In this document: positions 1-7,793 of the stretch, one piece after another
How the letters are laid out: every line of letters starts with the position of its first letter
How positions within the stretch are numbered: the stretch's first letter is position 1
Assembly: GCF_030682515.1 (NCBI RefSeq)
Contig: NZ_JAUXOD010000073.1
Span: 1 to 33,856, forward strand
DNA: 33,856 bases
DNA from: Hoeflea sp.
GTDB lineage: Bacteria > Pseudomonadota > Alphaproteobacteria > Rhizobiales > Rhizobiaceae
Reading direction: 5' to 3'
Position numbers and translations under genes: made by a program
The notes under the pieces: generated by a model
The model's input: only the letters and a program-made list of their open reading frames with translations
Told to the model about the DNA's origin: nothing
The model's database searches: none

Positions 1-55
1 CCAAAGCCATTTCCTCTCGACGCAACGGGGTCAGTCGGGCATTCTTGTGGATGTT

Positions 56-119
56 CATTCGGAGCGATCCTGGAAAACTGTTGTGTGGTAACTCCAGTCT
101 CCTAAATCTGCTCCGAATG
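56..119. repeat. Nested inverted repeat, possible structured RNA or operator
   Basis: A perfect 10-base inverted repeat (CATTCGGAGC at 56-65, GCTCCGAATG at 110-119) encloses a second one (CTGGA at 70-74, TCCAG at 93-97). The arms could form a bulged stem-loop of about 64 nt. No T-run follows on either strand, so a simple intrinsic terminator is unlikely. I do not recognise a known RNA family. Confidence 0.35.
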
Positions 120-143
120 GACAACCTATTGAGAGCTCACAGC

Positions 144-192
144 TAGAGCATCCTGATTCCGGCGGAGCCGCCTGAACGCAGAAAGATGTTCT
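144..192. repeat. Imperfect palindrome resembling a rhizobial intergenic repeat
   Basis: AGAGCATC (145-152) pairs with GATGTTCT (185-192) with one mismatch, around a GC-rich core GGCGG...CGCC (161-172). Rhizobiales genomes carry many short intergenic palindromes that begin with a similar AGAGCAT word, so this may be a diverged copy. That link rests on general resemblance only. Confidence 0.25.
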
Positions 193-381
193 GGATTCAG
201 AGTGACACGGCTGCTTTGCATGTCCAGGTGGACGCACGGCGTTGTACAGCCCCGCACATCCAATCGTATACGCCGCGCTGTAGATCAGACACGTCACGAT
301 CAATGAACTCCCCCTCAGTTGGAACCATTGCCGCGTCGACCCGTTGTGCTCACGGGACGTCAAATCGAAAGTGAGTTCATC

Positions 382-882
382 ATGATCAAGACAACAAGAA
401 TTACAGCCGCCGCAGTTCTCCTCGCAACGGTCGCCATGGGCGCTGCAACCGTGCCCTCCAAGGCCGACAGCGTTGAACTGGGTATGCTTCAATGCGCAGT
501 CGCAGGCGGGACCGGATTCGTTTTCGGCTCATCCAAGGATCTGACCTGTGAATACACGCCGGCCAATGCGAGTGCCGCAACAGAAGCCTATTTTGGCGTC
601 ATCAACAAGTACGGCATCGATATTGGCGTCACGGGTGCAAGTGTCATAGCCTGGGCTGTTCTCGCGCCAACCACCGACTACCAGTATCAGCCCGGGTCGC
701 TTGCCGGCGATTATCGCGGGGTCTCGGCTGAAGCAACGGCTGCGGCCGGTGCAGGCGTCAATCTTCTGGTTGGTGGATCTGATTCCACAATCTCGCTTCA
801 GCCGCTGAGCGTTCAGGCCCAAGAAGGCGTGAACATCGCCGTCGGCATTGCCGAAATCCAGCTGCGTTCGACAACCAACTGA
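382..882 (+). CDS. DUF992 family exported protein
   Basis: The 166-residue protein has an N-terminal signal peptide (about residues 1-29, Lys/Arg start, Ala-rich core, AxA-like cleavage near KADS). The mature part matches DUF992: Cys38 in a MLQC segment, a GGTGFVFGS stretch at 42-50, and Cys56 in TCEY. The two cysteines could form a disulfide in the periplasm. These proteins are common in Rhizobiales and have no known function. I start at ATG 382 because it sits directly before the signal peptide; an in-frame start at 319 would add 21 residues that do not look like part of a signal sequence. The gene is single, convergent with pntB and separated from it by a strong shared hairpin. Confidence 0.85.
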   Translation: MIKTTRITAAAVLLATVAMGAATVPSKADSVELGMLQCAVAGGTGFVFGSSKDLTCEYTPANASAATEAYFGVINKYGIDIGVTGASVIAWAVLAPTTDYQYQPGSLAGDYRGVSAEATAAAGAGVNLLVGGSDSTISLQPLSVQAQEGVNIAVGIAEIQLRSTTN

Positions 883-902
883 TCAGGCCCGCCCTGAACC
901 AC

Positions 903-930
903 AAAAGGCCCGGACATGTCCGGGCCTTTT
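903..930. terminator. Bidirectional intrinsic terminator
   Basis: A perfect 28-base palindrome with 14-base arms, GC-rich in the middle and with AAAA at the left end and TTTT at the right end. It therefore gives a stem followed by a T-run on both strands. It lies between the convergent DUF992 and pntB genes and should stop transcription from both. Confidence 0.9.
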
Positions 931-955
931 GCATATGCATTCCGATTTCGATCGA

Positions 956-2353
956 TCAGTGACCGATGGCCTTGACGATATCGTCGGTCATCTTCTTGGC
1001 ATCGCCGAGCAGCATCATCGTGCCTTCCTTGTAGAACAGCGTGTTGTCGATGCCGGCATAGCCGGATCCGAGCGAGCGCTTGACGAACAGGCAGGTGCGG
1101 GCCTTGTCGACATCGAGGATCGGCATGCCGTAGATGGGCGAAGACTTGTCATCGCGCGCGGCGGGATTGGTCACGTCATTGGCGCCGATCACATAGGCCA
1201 CGTCGGCCTGCGCGAATTCGGAGTTGATGTCTTCGAGCTCGAAGACCTCGTCATAGGGCACATTGGCTTCAGCCAGCAGCACGTTCATGTGGCCGGGCAT
1301 GCGGCCGGCAACCGGGTGAATGGCGTACTTCACCTCGACGCCGTGCTCCTTGAGCTTGTCGGCAAGTTCTCGCGTGGCATGCTGCGCCTGGGCCACCGCC
1401 ATGCCGTATCCCGGCACGATGATGACCTTGGACGCGTTCGCCATGAGGAAGGCGGCATCATCGGCCGAGCCGAGCTTGACCGAGCGGTCGATGCCGTCAT
1501 CGGCGGCAGCAGTTGTCTCGCCGCCAAAACCGCCCAGGATCACCGACACGAAGGACCGGTTCATGCCCTTGCACATGATGTAGGACAGGATGGCGCCGGA
1601 GGAGCCGACCAGCGCGCCGGTGATGATCAGCGCGAGATTGCCGAGTGTGAAGCCGATGCCGGCGGCGGCCCAGCCCGAATAGGAGTTGAGCATGGAGACC
1701 ACGACCGGCATGTCCGCTCCGCCGATCGGCACGATCAGCAGCACGCCAAGCGCCAGCGACAGCACCACCACCAGCCAGAACACCGTATAGCTTTCCGTCG
1801 CCACCAGCACGCCGACCAGCACGACGATACCGATGGCCAGGCCCGCATTGATGACATGCCGCATCGGCAGCATGATCGGCTTGCCCGACATCCGCCCGTC
1901 AAGCTTGAGAAAGGCGATGATCGATCCGGTGAAGGTGACCGCGCCGATGGCGACGCCGAGCGACATCTCGATCAGCGCCTGCGCGTGAATTTCGCCCACT
2001 TCACCGATTCCGAAGGCGTGCGGCGAATAGAGGGCTGCGGCAGCCACCAGCACGGCGGCAAGACCCACCAGGCTGTGAAATCCCGCCACCAGCTGGGGCA
2101 TCGAGGTCATGGCAATCTTGCGGGCGATATAGGCGCCCGCGCCGCCGCCTATGGCAAGGCCGGCGATGATCAGCACAAAGCCCCCGAAGGAGGGCTTGGC
2201 CAGCAGCAGTGTCGTGACAATGGCGATACCCATGCCGACCATGCCGTAGGTGTTGCCCTGGCGGCTGGTGGTCGGATGCGACAGGCCCCGGAGCGCCATG
2301 ATGAAAAGAACGCCCGAAACGAGGTAGGCGAATGCGGCGAAATTCTCTGACAT
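956..2353 (-). CDS. pntB: NAD(P) transhydrogenase subunit beta
   Basis: This is the beta subunit of the proton-translocating transhydrogenase, which uses the proton gradient to pass hydride from NADH to NADP+. It has 465 residues, the usual length. The N-terminal half is strongly hydrophobic, with many transmembrane segments. The C-terminal NADP(H)-binding domain III shows GYGMAVAQAQH (about 315-325), GANDVTNPAA (about 390-399) and KRSLGSGYAGIDN (about 425-437), all family hallmarks. I chose ATG 2353, ten bases after the pntAB stop and behind a GTGAGGG ribosome site; a longer frame up to 2500 would overlap pntAB. It is the last gene of the pntAA-pntAB-pntB operon and ends at the hairpin at 903-930. 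Confidence 0.97.
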   Translation of the reverse strand: MSENFAAFAYLVSGVLFIMALRGLSHPTTSRQGNTYGMVGMGIAIVTTLLLAKPSFGGFVLIIAGLAIGGGAGAYIARKIAMTSMPQLVAGFHSLVGLAAVLVAAAALYSPHAFGIGEVGEIHAQALIEMSLGVAIGAVTFTGSIIAFLKLDGRMSGKPIMLPMRHVINAGLAIGIVVLVGVLVATESYTVFWLVVVLSLALGVLLIVPIGGADMPVVVSMLNSYSGWAAAGIGFTLGNLALIITGALVGSSGAILSYIMCKGMNRSFVSVILGGFGGETTAAADDGIDRSVKLGSADDAAFLMANASKVIIVPGYGMAVAQAQHATRELADKLKEHGVEVKYAIHPVAGRMPGHMNVLLAEANVPYDEVFELEDINSEFAQADVAYVIGANDVTNPAARDDKSSPIYGMPILDVDKARTCLFVKRSLGSGYAGIDNTLFYKEGTMMLLGDAKKMTDDIVKAIGH

Positions 2354-2363
2354 CAGCCGGCCC

Positions 2364-2783
2364 TCACTTCTCTTTTTTCTTGTACATGGCCAGCATGCGC
2401 TGGGTGACGAGGAAGCCGCCGAAGATGTTGACCGAAGCCAGCACCAATGCAACGAATCCGAAACCGGTCGCCCAGCCCGACAGCGACGCGCCGACGGCAA
2501 GCAGCGCGCCCACGACGATCACCGAGGAAATCGCGTTGGTCACCGCCATCAGCGGCGTGTGCAGGGCCGGCGTCACCGACCAGACCACATAGTAGCCGAC
2601 GAAGATCGCCAGCACGAAAATCGCCAGGCGGAAGACGAAGGGATCGATCGCCCCGCCGCTTACAGCATGCACAGCGGCAGCAACGCCGTCACCGGCCGGG
2701 CCGGCGTTTTCCGCCGCCGCACGAACGGCGGACACGGCCTGTTCGAGGTTTTCAAGAGCGGTATCGAGTGCGGATCCTGCCAT
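2364..2783 (-). CDS. pntAB: Transhydrogenase subunit alpha, membrane part
   Basis: This 139-residue protein is the membrane domain (part of dII) that in enterobacteria is fused to the C-terminus of PntA. A separate gene for it is the Rhodospirillum-type three-subunit arrangement. About 45 N-terminal residues are soluble and Ala-rich; four hydrophobic helices follow. The segment [13 protein letters not shown] (75-87) is the family signature. The C-terminus is a basic KKKEK tail. The ATG at 2783 overlaps the pntAA stop by one base (TGATG), which implies translational coupling; a GTG one codon earlier (2786) is also possible. Confidence 0.95.
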   Translation of the reverse strand: MAGSALDTALENLEQAVSAVRAAAENAGPAGDGVAAAVHAVSGGAIDPFVFRLAIFVLAIFVGYYVVWSVTPALHTPLMAVTNAISSVIVVGALLAVGASLSGWATGFGFVALVLASVNIFGGFLVTQRMLAMYKKKEK

Positions 2784-3934
2784 CACGCTGCTCCCTTGCT
2801 GGGTTCGCCGCCAAACGCGGGATGAATGACTGCGCCGCCATGGGTCAGCGCCGTTGCCTTGACCAGTTCGTCATCCAGATTGACGGAAACCGTCTTGGTT
2901 TCCTTGTTGATCATCGTGTCGAGGAAGGTCAGCAGATTCTTGGCGTAAAGCAGCGACGCGCTGGCTGCGATCTCGCCAGGCATGTTGAGAATGCCGATCA
3001 CGGTGACGCCGTCGACAACCACCGTTTCTCCGGGCTTGGAGCCCTCGATGTTGCCGCCGCGCTCGACCGCCAGGTCGACCGCCACCGAGCCGAGCCGCAT
3101 GCTCTTGAGCATGGCGCGGGAAATGAGCTTGGGCGCCGGCCGGCCAGGGATCAGCGCCGTGGTGATGACAATGTCCTGCTTGGAGATGTGTTCGGCCACG
3201 AGGGCCGCCTGCTTGGCCTGGTATTCCTTCGACATTTCCTTGGCGTAACCGCCCGAGGTTTCCGCTGCCTTGAATTCATCGTCTTCGACGGCGATGAACT
3301 TGGCGCCGAGCGAGGCCACCTGCTCCTTGGCGGCGGGCCGCACGTCGGTCGCAGACACCGCCGCGCCGAGACGGCGGGCCGTGGCGATGGCCTGCAGGCC
3401 GGCGACACCGGCGCCCATCACGAACACCTTGGCGGCCGCCACGGTGCCGGCCGCGGTCATCATCATCGGCATTGCCCGGTCAAAGGCATGCGCGGCCTCG
3501 ATCACTGCCTGGTAGCCGGCCAGGTTGGCTTGCGAGGACAACACGTCCATCGACTGGGCGCGCGTGATGCGCGGCATCAGTTCCATGGCGAAGCTCGTCA
3601 CCCCGGCTTTCGCCAGTTCGGCCAGAGCTGCCTCGTTGCCATAGGGGTCCATCTGCGCGAGCACAATGGCGCCGGACTTGAGCGACTTGATCTCCGCCCC
3701 CGAAGGGCGCCGCACCCGCAGCACGACATCAGCCTTCTTGGCGTCAGCCGCAGTTCCCGTTTTCGCGCCCGCTGCCTCGAAATCGGCGTCGGCAATCCGG
3801 GATTTCTCGCCGGCGCCCTTCTGCACGATAACGTCCAGCCCGAGCGCCGTCATCTTCTTGACCGTCTCCGGAGACGCAGCGACGCGTGATTCAAGGGAAT
3901 CGGACTCTTTTGCTACAAAAACGGTGGCGCCCAC
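2783..3934 (-). CDS. pntAA: NAD(P) transhydrogenase subunit alpha part 1, NAD-binding
   Basis: This is the soluble NAD(H)-binding domain I subunit (383 residues) of the three-subunit transhydrogenase. It resembles alanine dehydrogenase. Diagnostic segments are [20 protein letters not shown] (122-141), equivalent to the mobile RQD-loop region, and the Rossmann glycines GAGVAG (174-179). The protein ends before any membrane helix, confirming the split arrangement. The start is GTG 3934, behind a strong GAGGAGGAG ribosome site; the following residues GATVFVAKE match the family N-terminus. It is the first gene of the pnt operon. The oxidase subunit IV gene lies 80 bp upstream on the same strand. 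Confidence 0.95.
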   Translation of the reverse strand: MGATVFVAKESDSLESRVAASPETVKKMTALGLDVIVQKGAGEKSRIADADFEAAGAKTGTAADAKKADVVLRVRRPSGAEIKSLKSGAIVLAQMDPYGNEAALAELAKAGVTSFAMELMPRITRAQSMDVLSSQANLAGYQAVIEAAHAFDRAMPMMMTAAGTVAAAKVFVMGAGVAGLQAIATARRLGAAVSATDVRPAAKEQVASLGAKFIAVEDDEFKAAETSGGYAKEMSKEYQAKQAALVAEHISKQDIVITTALIPGRPAPKLISRAMLKSMRLGSVAVDLAVERGGNIEGSKPGETVVVDGVTVIGILNMPGEIAASASLLYAKNLLTFLDTMINKETKTVSVNLDDELVKATALTHGGAVIHPAFGGEPSKGAA

Positions 3935-4014
3935 GAGAGCTCCTCCTCTGGAAAAGCGGATGAGACGGGTCGGGACGGATCAGTCGAGAGCCGGCCCGAA
4001 AGGTGGCGAGGGTA

Positions 4015-4239
4015 TCAGCGGGCGAGGAGGCCGCCGCCAATGCTGAGAACGAAAAACAGCACGAAGCTGAGAATGCCGCCAGCCCCGGTAAAGAAGAAAA
4101 ACGCCATGGCAATCAGCAGCGCGATGATGGCGATCGTGCCGTACTTGGTTCCGGCCAGGAACATGGCATAGGTTTTGTCGTGCTCGGAATAATCCATCGC
4201 GGCACCGGTTTCGACAGGACCGCTCGTGTGATCAGCCAT
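4015..4239 (-). CDS. aa3-type cytochrome c oxidase subunit IV
   Basis: This 74-residue protein matches the bacterial aa3-type oxidase subunit IV family. It has a short N-terminal cytoplasmic part with the conserved core MDYSEHDKTYAMFLAGTKYG (15-34), then a hydrophobic region (35-72) ending in a short basic tail. The family is a small accessory subunit of the proton-pumping terminal oxidase in alphaproteobacteria. ATG 4239 has a GGGGAG ribosome site at good spacing; the longer in-frame start at 4323 lacks one. It lies 80 bp upstream of pntAA in the same direction, so the two may be co-transcribed. No other oxidase genes are present in the window. Confidence 0.9.
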   Translation of the reverse strand: MADHTSGPVETGAAMDYSEHDKTYAMFLAGTKYGTIAIIALLIAMAFFFFTGAGGILSFVLFFVLSIGGGLLAR

Positions 4240-4350
4240 GCTGTATCTCCCCAATTGACAATTCAACGAGGGATTACACAAACCATCGCCATTGTGCAAT
4301 GGATATGCCGTTGCAAACATCACCGCATTGTCGCGCAGATGGCCCGGTTT

Positions 4351-4367
4351 CCGGCCAGATCGGCCGG
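4351..4367. terminator. GC-rich hairpin after the acyltransferase gene
   Basis: A perfect 6-base stem (CCGGCC / GGCCGG) with a 5-base loop lies immediately downstream of the minus-strand gene ending at 4373. No T-run follows, so it is at most a weak or factor-dependent terminator or a 3' end stabiliser. Confidence 0.3.
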
Positions 4368-4372
4368 CCTAA

Positions 4373-5107
4373 TCAGCTCGATCGCTGAAGCGCGTAGCGG
4401 GCCGTCGGCAGAATGGTCAGCGGCGTCTGCCCCAGGATCTCACGCGGCGCGAACATCATCTTGCGTTCGTAGGGCTGCGAATCGAAGAAGGGAAACCGCT
4501 TGAAAAGCGTTCGCTTGAGCTCCTCCGCATTGGCGGCATGGAGTTCGATATTGCTGTTGTAACGCTCGAAATACCGAGGCTCGGTCAATTCGATGGACTG
4601 AAACACCCGTTTGTAAAACGCTCGATGATTTGGCTTGATCACCGAAAGGCAGAAATCCACGTCGAAATAGATAGTCGCCATCGTTGCCACTCGCAGTGTG
4701 AGATAGGGCAACGCCGGATATTCACGCATGATCTCGGGATCAGCGGCAAACCGGACGGGATCGATAAAGGTCTTGCCTGCATCCAGGAGCGGGTTCATCA
4801 CATCAGGAAAATGCGCCACAGCGACACTGTCGCGCTCGGCACCGGTGACGTGATGCACACGGATCGTTGAGACAAGCTGCTCATCGAAAAAGATGCCCAT
4901 CACATGGGCGTTGGGCTTGAAATCCAGCTCATCAATCAGCAACGATCCGTTTTGCGGCGCCAGTCCCACCATTGAGAAGGCTTTGTAGCGAATCCGCGCA
5001 ACATCCTCCAGATCGTCAGCATTGTCGATCCGGCGATACTCGATGCTCTCAAGCAAGCGCATCACGCCGGCGCTGAAGCCCGAAACCTTGCCTACTGCCG
5101 CCGCCAT
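4373..5107 (-). CDS. FeeM / autoinducer-synthase-like acyltransferase
   Basis: The 244-residue protein resembles the N-acyl amino acid synthase (FeeM) and LuxI-like branch of the GNAT fold. It shows an early IRYKAFSMVGL segment, an acidic LLIDELD stretch, a central IRVHHV strand where acyl-ACP-dependent enzymes have their core sheet, and a conserved FDVDFCLSVIKPNHRAFYKRVF region typical of the fold's second half. Members join a fatty acyl chain from acyl-ACP to an amino acid or similar amine; the substrate here is unknown. I prefer ATG 5107, which has GGGGA about nine bases upstream; an in-frame GTG at 5134 would add nine residues. It follows the GGDEF-EAL gene on the same strand by 200 bp, and its upstream region has CtrA-like words. 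Assignment is by remembered family pattern. Confidence 0.6.
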   Translation of the reverse strand: MAAAVGKVSGFSAGVMRLLESIEYRRIDNADDLEDVARIRYKAFSMVGLAPQNGSLLIDELDFKPNAHVMGIFFDEQLVSTIRVHHVTGAERDSVAVAHFPDVMNPLLDAGKTFIDPVRFAADPEIMREYPALPYLTLRVATMATIYFDVDFCLSVIKPNHRAFYKRVFQSIELTEPRYFERYNSNIELHAANAEELKRTLFKRFPFFDSQPYERKMMFAPREILGQTPLTILPTARYALQRSS

Positions 5108-5143
5108 TGATGACAAGTCCCCGCGATTGAACACAGGAGAATG

Positions 5144-5225
5144 TTAACGTTAATTTTCCACTAATCAATCGCGGGGCAATGCCCAGAGGGCATTAACTCT
5201 TTATTATGGTTAACGAAACCGTTAA
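5144..5225 (-). promoter_or_regulatory. AT-rich promoter region with CtrA-like TTAA words
   Basis: In front of the acyltransferase gene, 82 bases hold five TTAA words. They include a perfect palindrome TTAACGTTAA (5144-5153), TTAACG-N4-CGTTAA (5210-5225), and on the minus strand TTAACCAT (5213-5206). TTAACCAT is the half-site associated with CtrA in Rhizobiales; the classic full site TTAA-N7-TTAA is only approximated here (N8). A 7-base hairpin (5178-5184 / 5188-5194) lies between the palindromes. Confidence 0.4.
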
Positions 5226-5307
5226 AAATTGAAGGAAAACAGCGCTCCTGTGAGAAAGCACCGGCGACATTTGACGCCCGGGTTGGCGATTGAATTTCGG
5301 TAAAGGC

Positions 5308-7635
5308 TTAGCGCAACGATTTTGCTGAGTTTGACAGATGCAGCACGTCCCGTGCGGCCGCCTGCTGCTTGGACAGCTTGGTCGCAAGTTCAATGAACGC
5401 GCCTTTGGGCATCGGCGTTCCGAAAATGAAGCCCTGGATCAGGTCGGCGCAGTCATTCTCGCGGATCATCACTAGTTGGGCGTCGGTCTCCACCCCCTCG
5501 ACCACAACTTCCAATCCGAGCTCGCGGGCCAGATGGACAACTCCGCGCAGCAGTTTCAGCTTGCGGGCATCAGTGGTGACATTGCGGACGAAGGACCGGT
5601 CGATCTTGACCTTGTTGAGCGGCAGCATGTCGAGATAGCTCAAGCTGGAATAGCCTGTCCCGAAATCGTCAATGGCAATTGACAGGCCCATCGCGCGCAG
5701 CTCCGTCAGGATCACCCGCGCTGTGTCCAGATCGTTCATCAGGCCGCTCTCGGTGATTTCCAGCTGCAGCCGCTCGGGCGCCAGATTGTGTCTGTCAAGC
5801 GCATCGGAAATCACTGAAATAATCGCTCGGTCGCCAAGATCGAACGCGGAGAGATTGACCGAAACAAAAAGGTTGTCAGGCCAGGTGGCGCATTCCTTCG
5901 CCGCCTTCTCGATCACGCACCGTGTCAGATCGCCGATGATCCCCATCTCCTCGGCCAGCGGAATGTAGACAGCCGGCGAGATCGGCCCGAGCTCCGGATG
6001 GTTCCAACGCGACAAGGCTTCGGCGCCGGCTATCCGCTTGCCTTCGGGATGGAACATCGGCTGGTAGAACAGGTCCATCGAGTTGGCGCGGATTGCTTCG
6101 CGCAAGTCGGATTTCATCCGTTGCCGCTCGGTGTAATGCTGGTTCATCGAATCTTCGAACAGGGTCCAGCGGTTCTTGTCGCGACGCTTGGCCTCGTAAA
6201 GGGCAAGATCCGCCTGGATGTGCAGGTCCTCGATTTGCGCACCCGCCACCGGCGCCATCGACGCTCCTCCGGACAGGCTGATGAACAATTTGTGGCCGTC
6301 GATCATGTAGGTGCCGCGCAACGTATCGATCACGTGGTCCATGGTCCTGTTCAGATCCGACAGATCCTCCACATCCGGAAGGAACAGCACGAACTCGTCC
6401 CCGCCAAATCGCGAGATGACGAATTTCTGCCGCGAAAGAGAGCGGAGGCGGTTGGCGATCGCGCTCAGCAGCTTGTCGCCACTGACATGTCCCATCGTGT
6501 CGTTGACATGCTTGAAGTCATCGATATCCAAAACCGCCAGCGCCAGCTTCTGGCCGGGCCGTGCCTTCGACATTTTCGACGCCACGACATCCTTGAACCA
6601 GGATCGGTTGGGCAAGTCGGTCAGAGTGTCAAAGCGCGCCATGTGAAGGATGCGCTTTTCCGACTGGATACGAACCGACACGTCTTCGAAAATGAGAACC
6701 ACGCCCTTTTCGCCGCGATGGCGCGCACTGAATTCGAGCCAGCAATTCTTGTCCAGGCGGATCAGGGAGCGGTCTTCCTTGCCACTGATCAACCGGTCGA
6801 GATGCTCGTTGATCTGGGCGAAGTTCTCGCGCGCGATCACGCCATTGCGAGTGCCGAGCCTCAATGCGGCTTTCAGGTTCCGCCCGCTGAGGTCGATATG
6901 CGCATCAATGTTGAAAAACTCTCGCGCCTTGCGGTTGGCGACCTCGATGCGCCCGTCACCGTCAAGCATGAACAGGCCGTGCGACATGTTGTTGAGCGCA
7001 GTATCGAACCGGTCTGCAATCTCGGAGGCTTTCCGTTCGGCGGTCACGGCATTGAACAAAAAGTCCCGGACGCCATTTGCCATGGAGCGCGTGGTCAGGA
7101 AAAGCGGCAGCAATAGAACCGCCATCAGCGCCATATATGGATCTCTCGCCATCACAAGCCCGGCCATCATCGGGAGGCAGGCGGCCAAGATGATCATGTC
7201 GACGTTCAGCCGCGACCCGAAATTCCGTCCAACCACGGAAATCATTGTTGCCAATGTTACCGAAACGGTCACGAGCTCCGCAAACGGGTCTTGCGCTACA
7301 ACCAGCGCATGGCCGCAAACCGTCCCTAGCACAAAGGCGGCAACCAGAGACCCCGCAACATAGCGTTTTTCCCAGTGCAGGGTTTCGGCAAGCCTGAACT
7401 TGGACTTGTCCAGCCTGTCAAAGGCCATCATGTCGAGATTTCTACCATTCCAGATGATGAAAAGGGCGAATGCGGCATAGAGATAAAACGGATCATCGAT
7501 CCGCATGTACACGGCCATTGTGGTAACCACATGCGCGATCATGCCGGCAAACAACGTGCCCCGCTTCTGATAAAGCGAGGTTACGAAAGAAAGACGGACG
7601 TCATCCGCGAATGCTGTGTTGTCTGCCGCCTGCAT
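5308..7635 (-). CDS. Membrane PAS-GGDEF-EAL cyclic-di-GMP signalling protein
   Basis: The 775-residue protein combines c-di-GMP synthesis and breakdown modules. Hydrophobic segments near 27-60, 93-113, 118-138 and 145-183 form a membrane sensor region. A PAS-like domain follows (about 203-320). The GGDEF domain (330-495) has an intact RFGGDEF at 409-415; the usual RxxD inhibitory site just before it appears absent (RQKF). The EAL domain (505-755) keeps EAL at 539-541, the Asn of NLSAFDL, Glu in EITESG, DDFGTGYSS (656-664), KIDRSF and EGVE, so phosphodiesterase activity is plausible. ATG 7635 is placed nine bases after an AGGGA ribosome site; GTG 7641 is too close to it. Co-directional with the acyltransferase gene downstream. 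Confidence 0.95.
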   Translation of the reverse strand: MQAADNTAFADDVRLSFVTSLYQKRGTLFAGMIAHVVTTMAVYMRIDDPFYLYAAFALFIIWNGRNLDMMAFDRLDKSKFRLAETLHWEKRYVAGSLVAAFVLGTVCGHALVVAQDPFAELVTVSVTLATMISVVGRNFGSRLNVDMIILAACLPMMAGLVMARDPYMALMAVLLLPLFLTTRSMANGVRDFLFNAVTAERKASEIADRFDTALNNMSHGLFMLDGDGRIEVANRKAREFFNIDAHIDLSGRNLKAALRLGTRNGVIARENFAQINEHLDRLISGKEDRSLIRLDKNCWLEFSARHRGEKGVVLIFEDVSVRIQSEKRILHMARFDTLTDLPNRSWFKDVVASKMSKARPGQKLALAVLDIDDFKHVNDTMGHVSGDKLLSAIANRLRSLSRQKFVISRFGGDEFVLFLPDVEDLSDLNRTMDHVIDTLRGTYMIDGHKLFISLSGGASMAPVAGAQIEDLHIQADLALYEAKRRDKNRWTLFEDSMNQHYTERQRMKSDLREAIRANSMDLFYQPMFHPEGKRIAGAEALSRWNHPELGPISPAVYIPLAEEMGIIGDLTRCVIEKAAKECATWPDNLFVSVNLSAFDLGDRAIISVISDALDRHNLAPERLQLEITESGLMNDLDTARVILTELRAMGLSIAIDDFGTGYSSLSYLDMLPLNKVKIDRSFVRNVTTDARKLKLLRGVVHLARELGLEVVVEGVETDAQLVMIRENDCADLIQGFIFGTPMPKGAFIELATKLSKQQAAARDVLHLSNSAKSLR

Positions 7636-7793
7636 GAACACCGATCCCTGAATTTAAGACGGCACCCTAACAAACGGAAATTAAGAACACATTTATCACC
7701 GTCGGATTCACGAGCTGATTCGTGCTCAAGTCTCGATTCACACAAGCATGTACACTTAAATATTACAGTTTTTGCATACGAAATAATACGGTA

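Larger units (their letters stand above)
1..381. other. Gene-poor left edge with inverted repeats
   Basis: I find no convincing gene in this stretch. Short open frames on both strands lack family features, good ribosome sites and plausible codon use. It contains two inverted-repeat structures, listed separately at 56-119 and 144-192, and must also hold the promoter of the DUF992 gene starting at 382. No clear -35/-10 pair could be assigned. Confidence 0.5.

Noticed and set aside
186-374. Short open frames on both strands at the left end (also 55-492 minus)
   Set aside because: Cys/His/Arg-rich translations without conserved features; one overlaps the DUF992 gene on the opposite strand.
848-2350. 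500-codon plus-strand open frame opposite pntB
   Set aside because: Shadow of pntB; low-complexity His/Asp/Gly composition and no family features.
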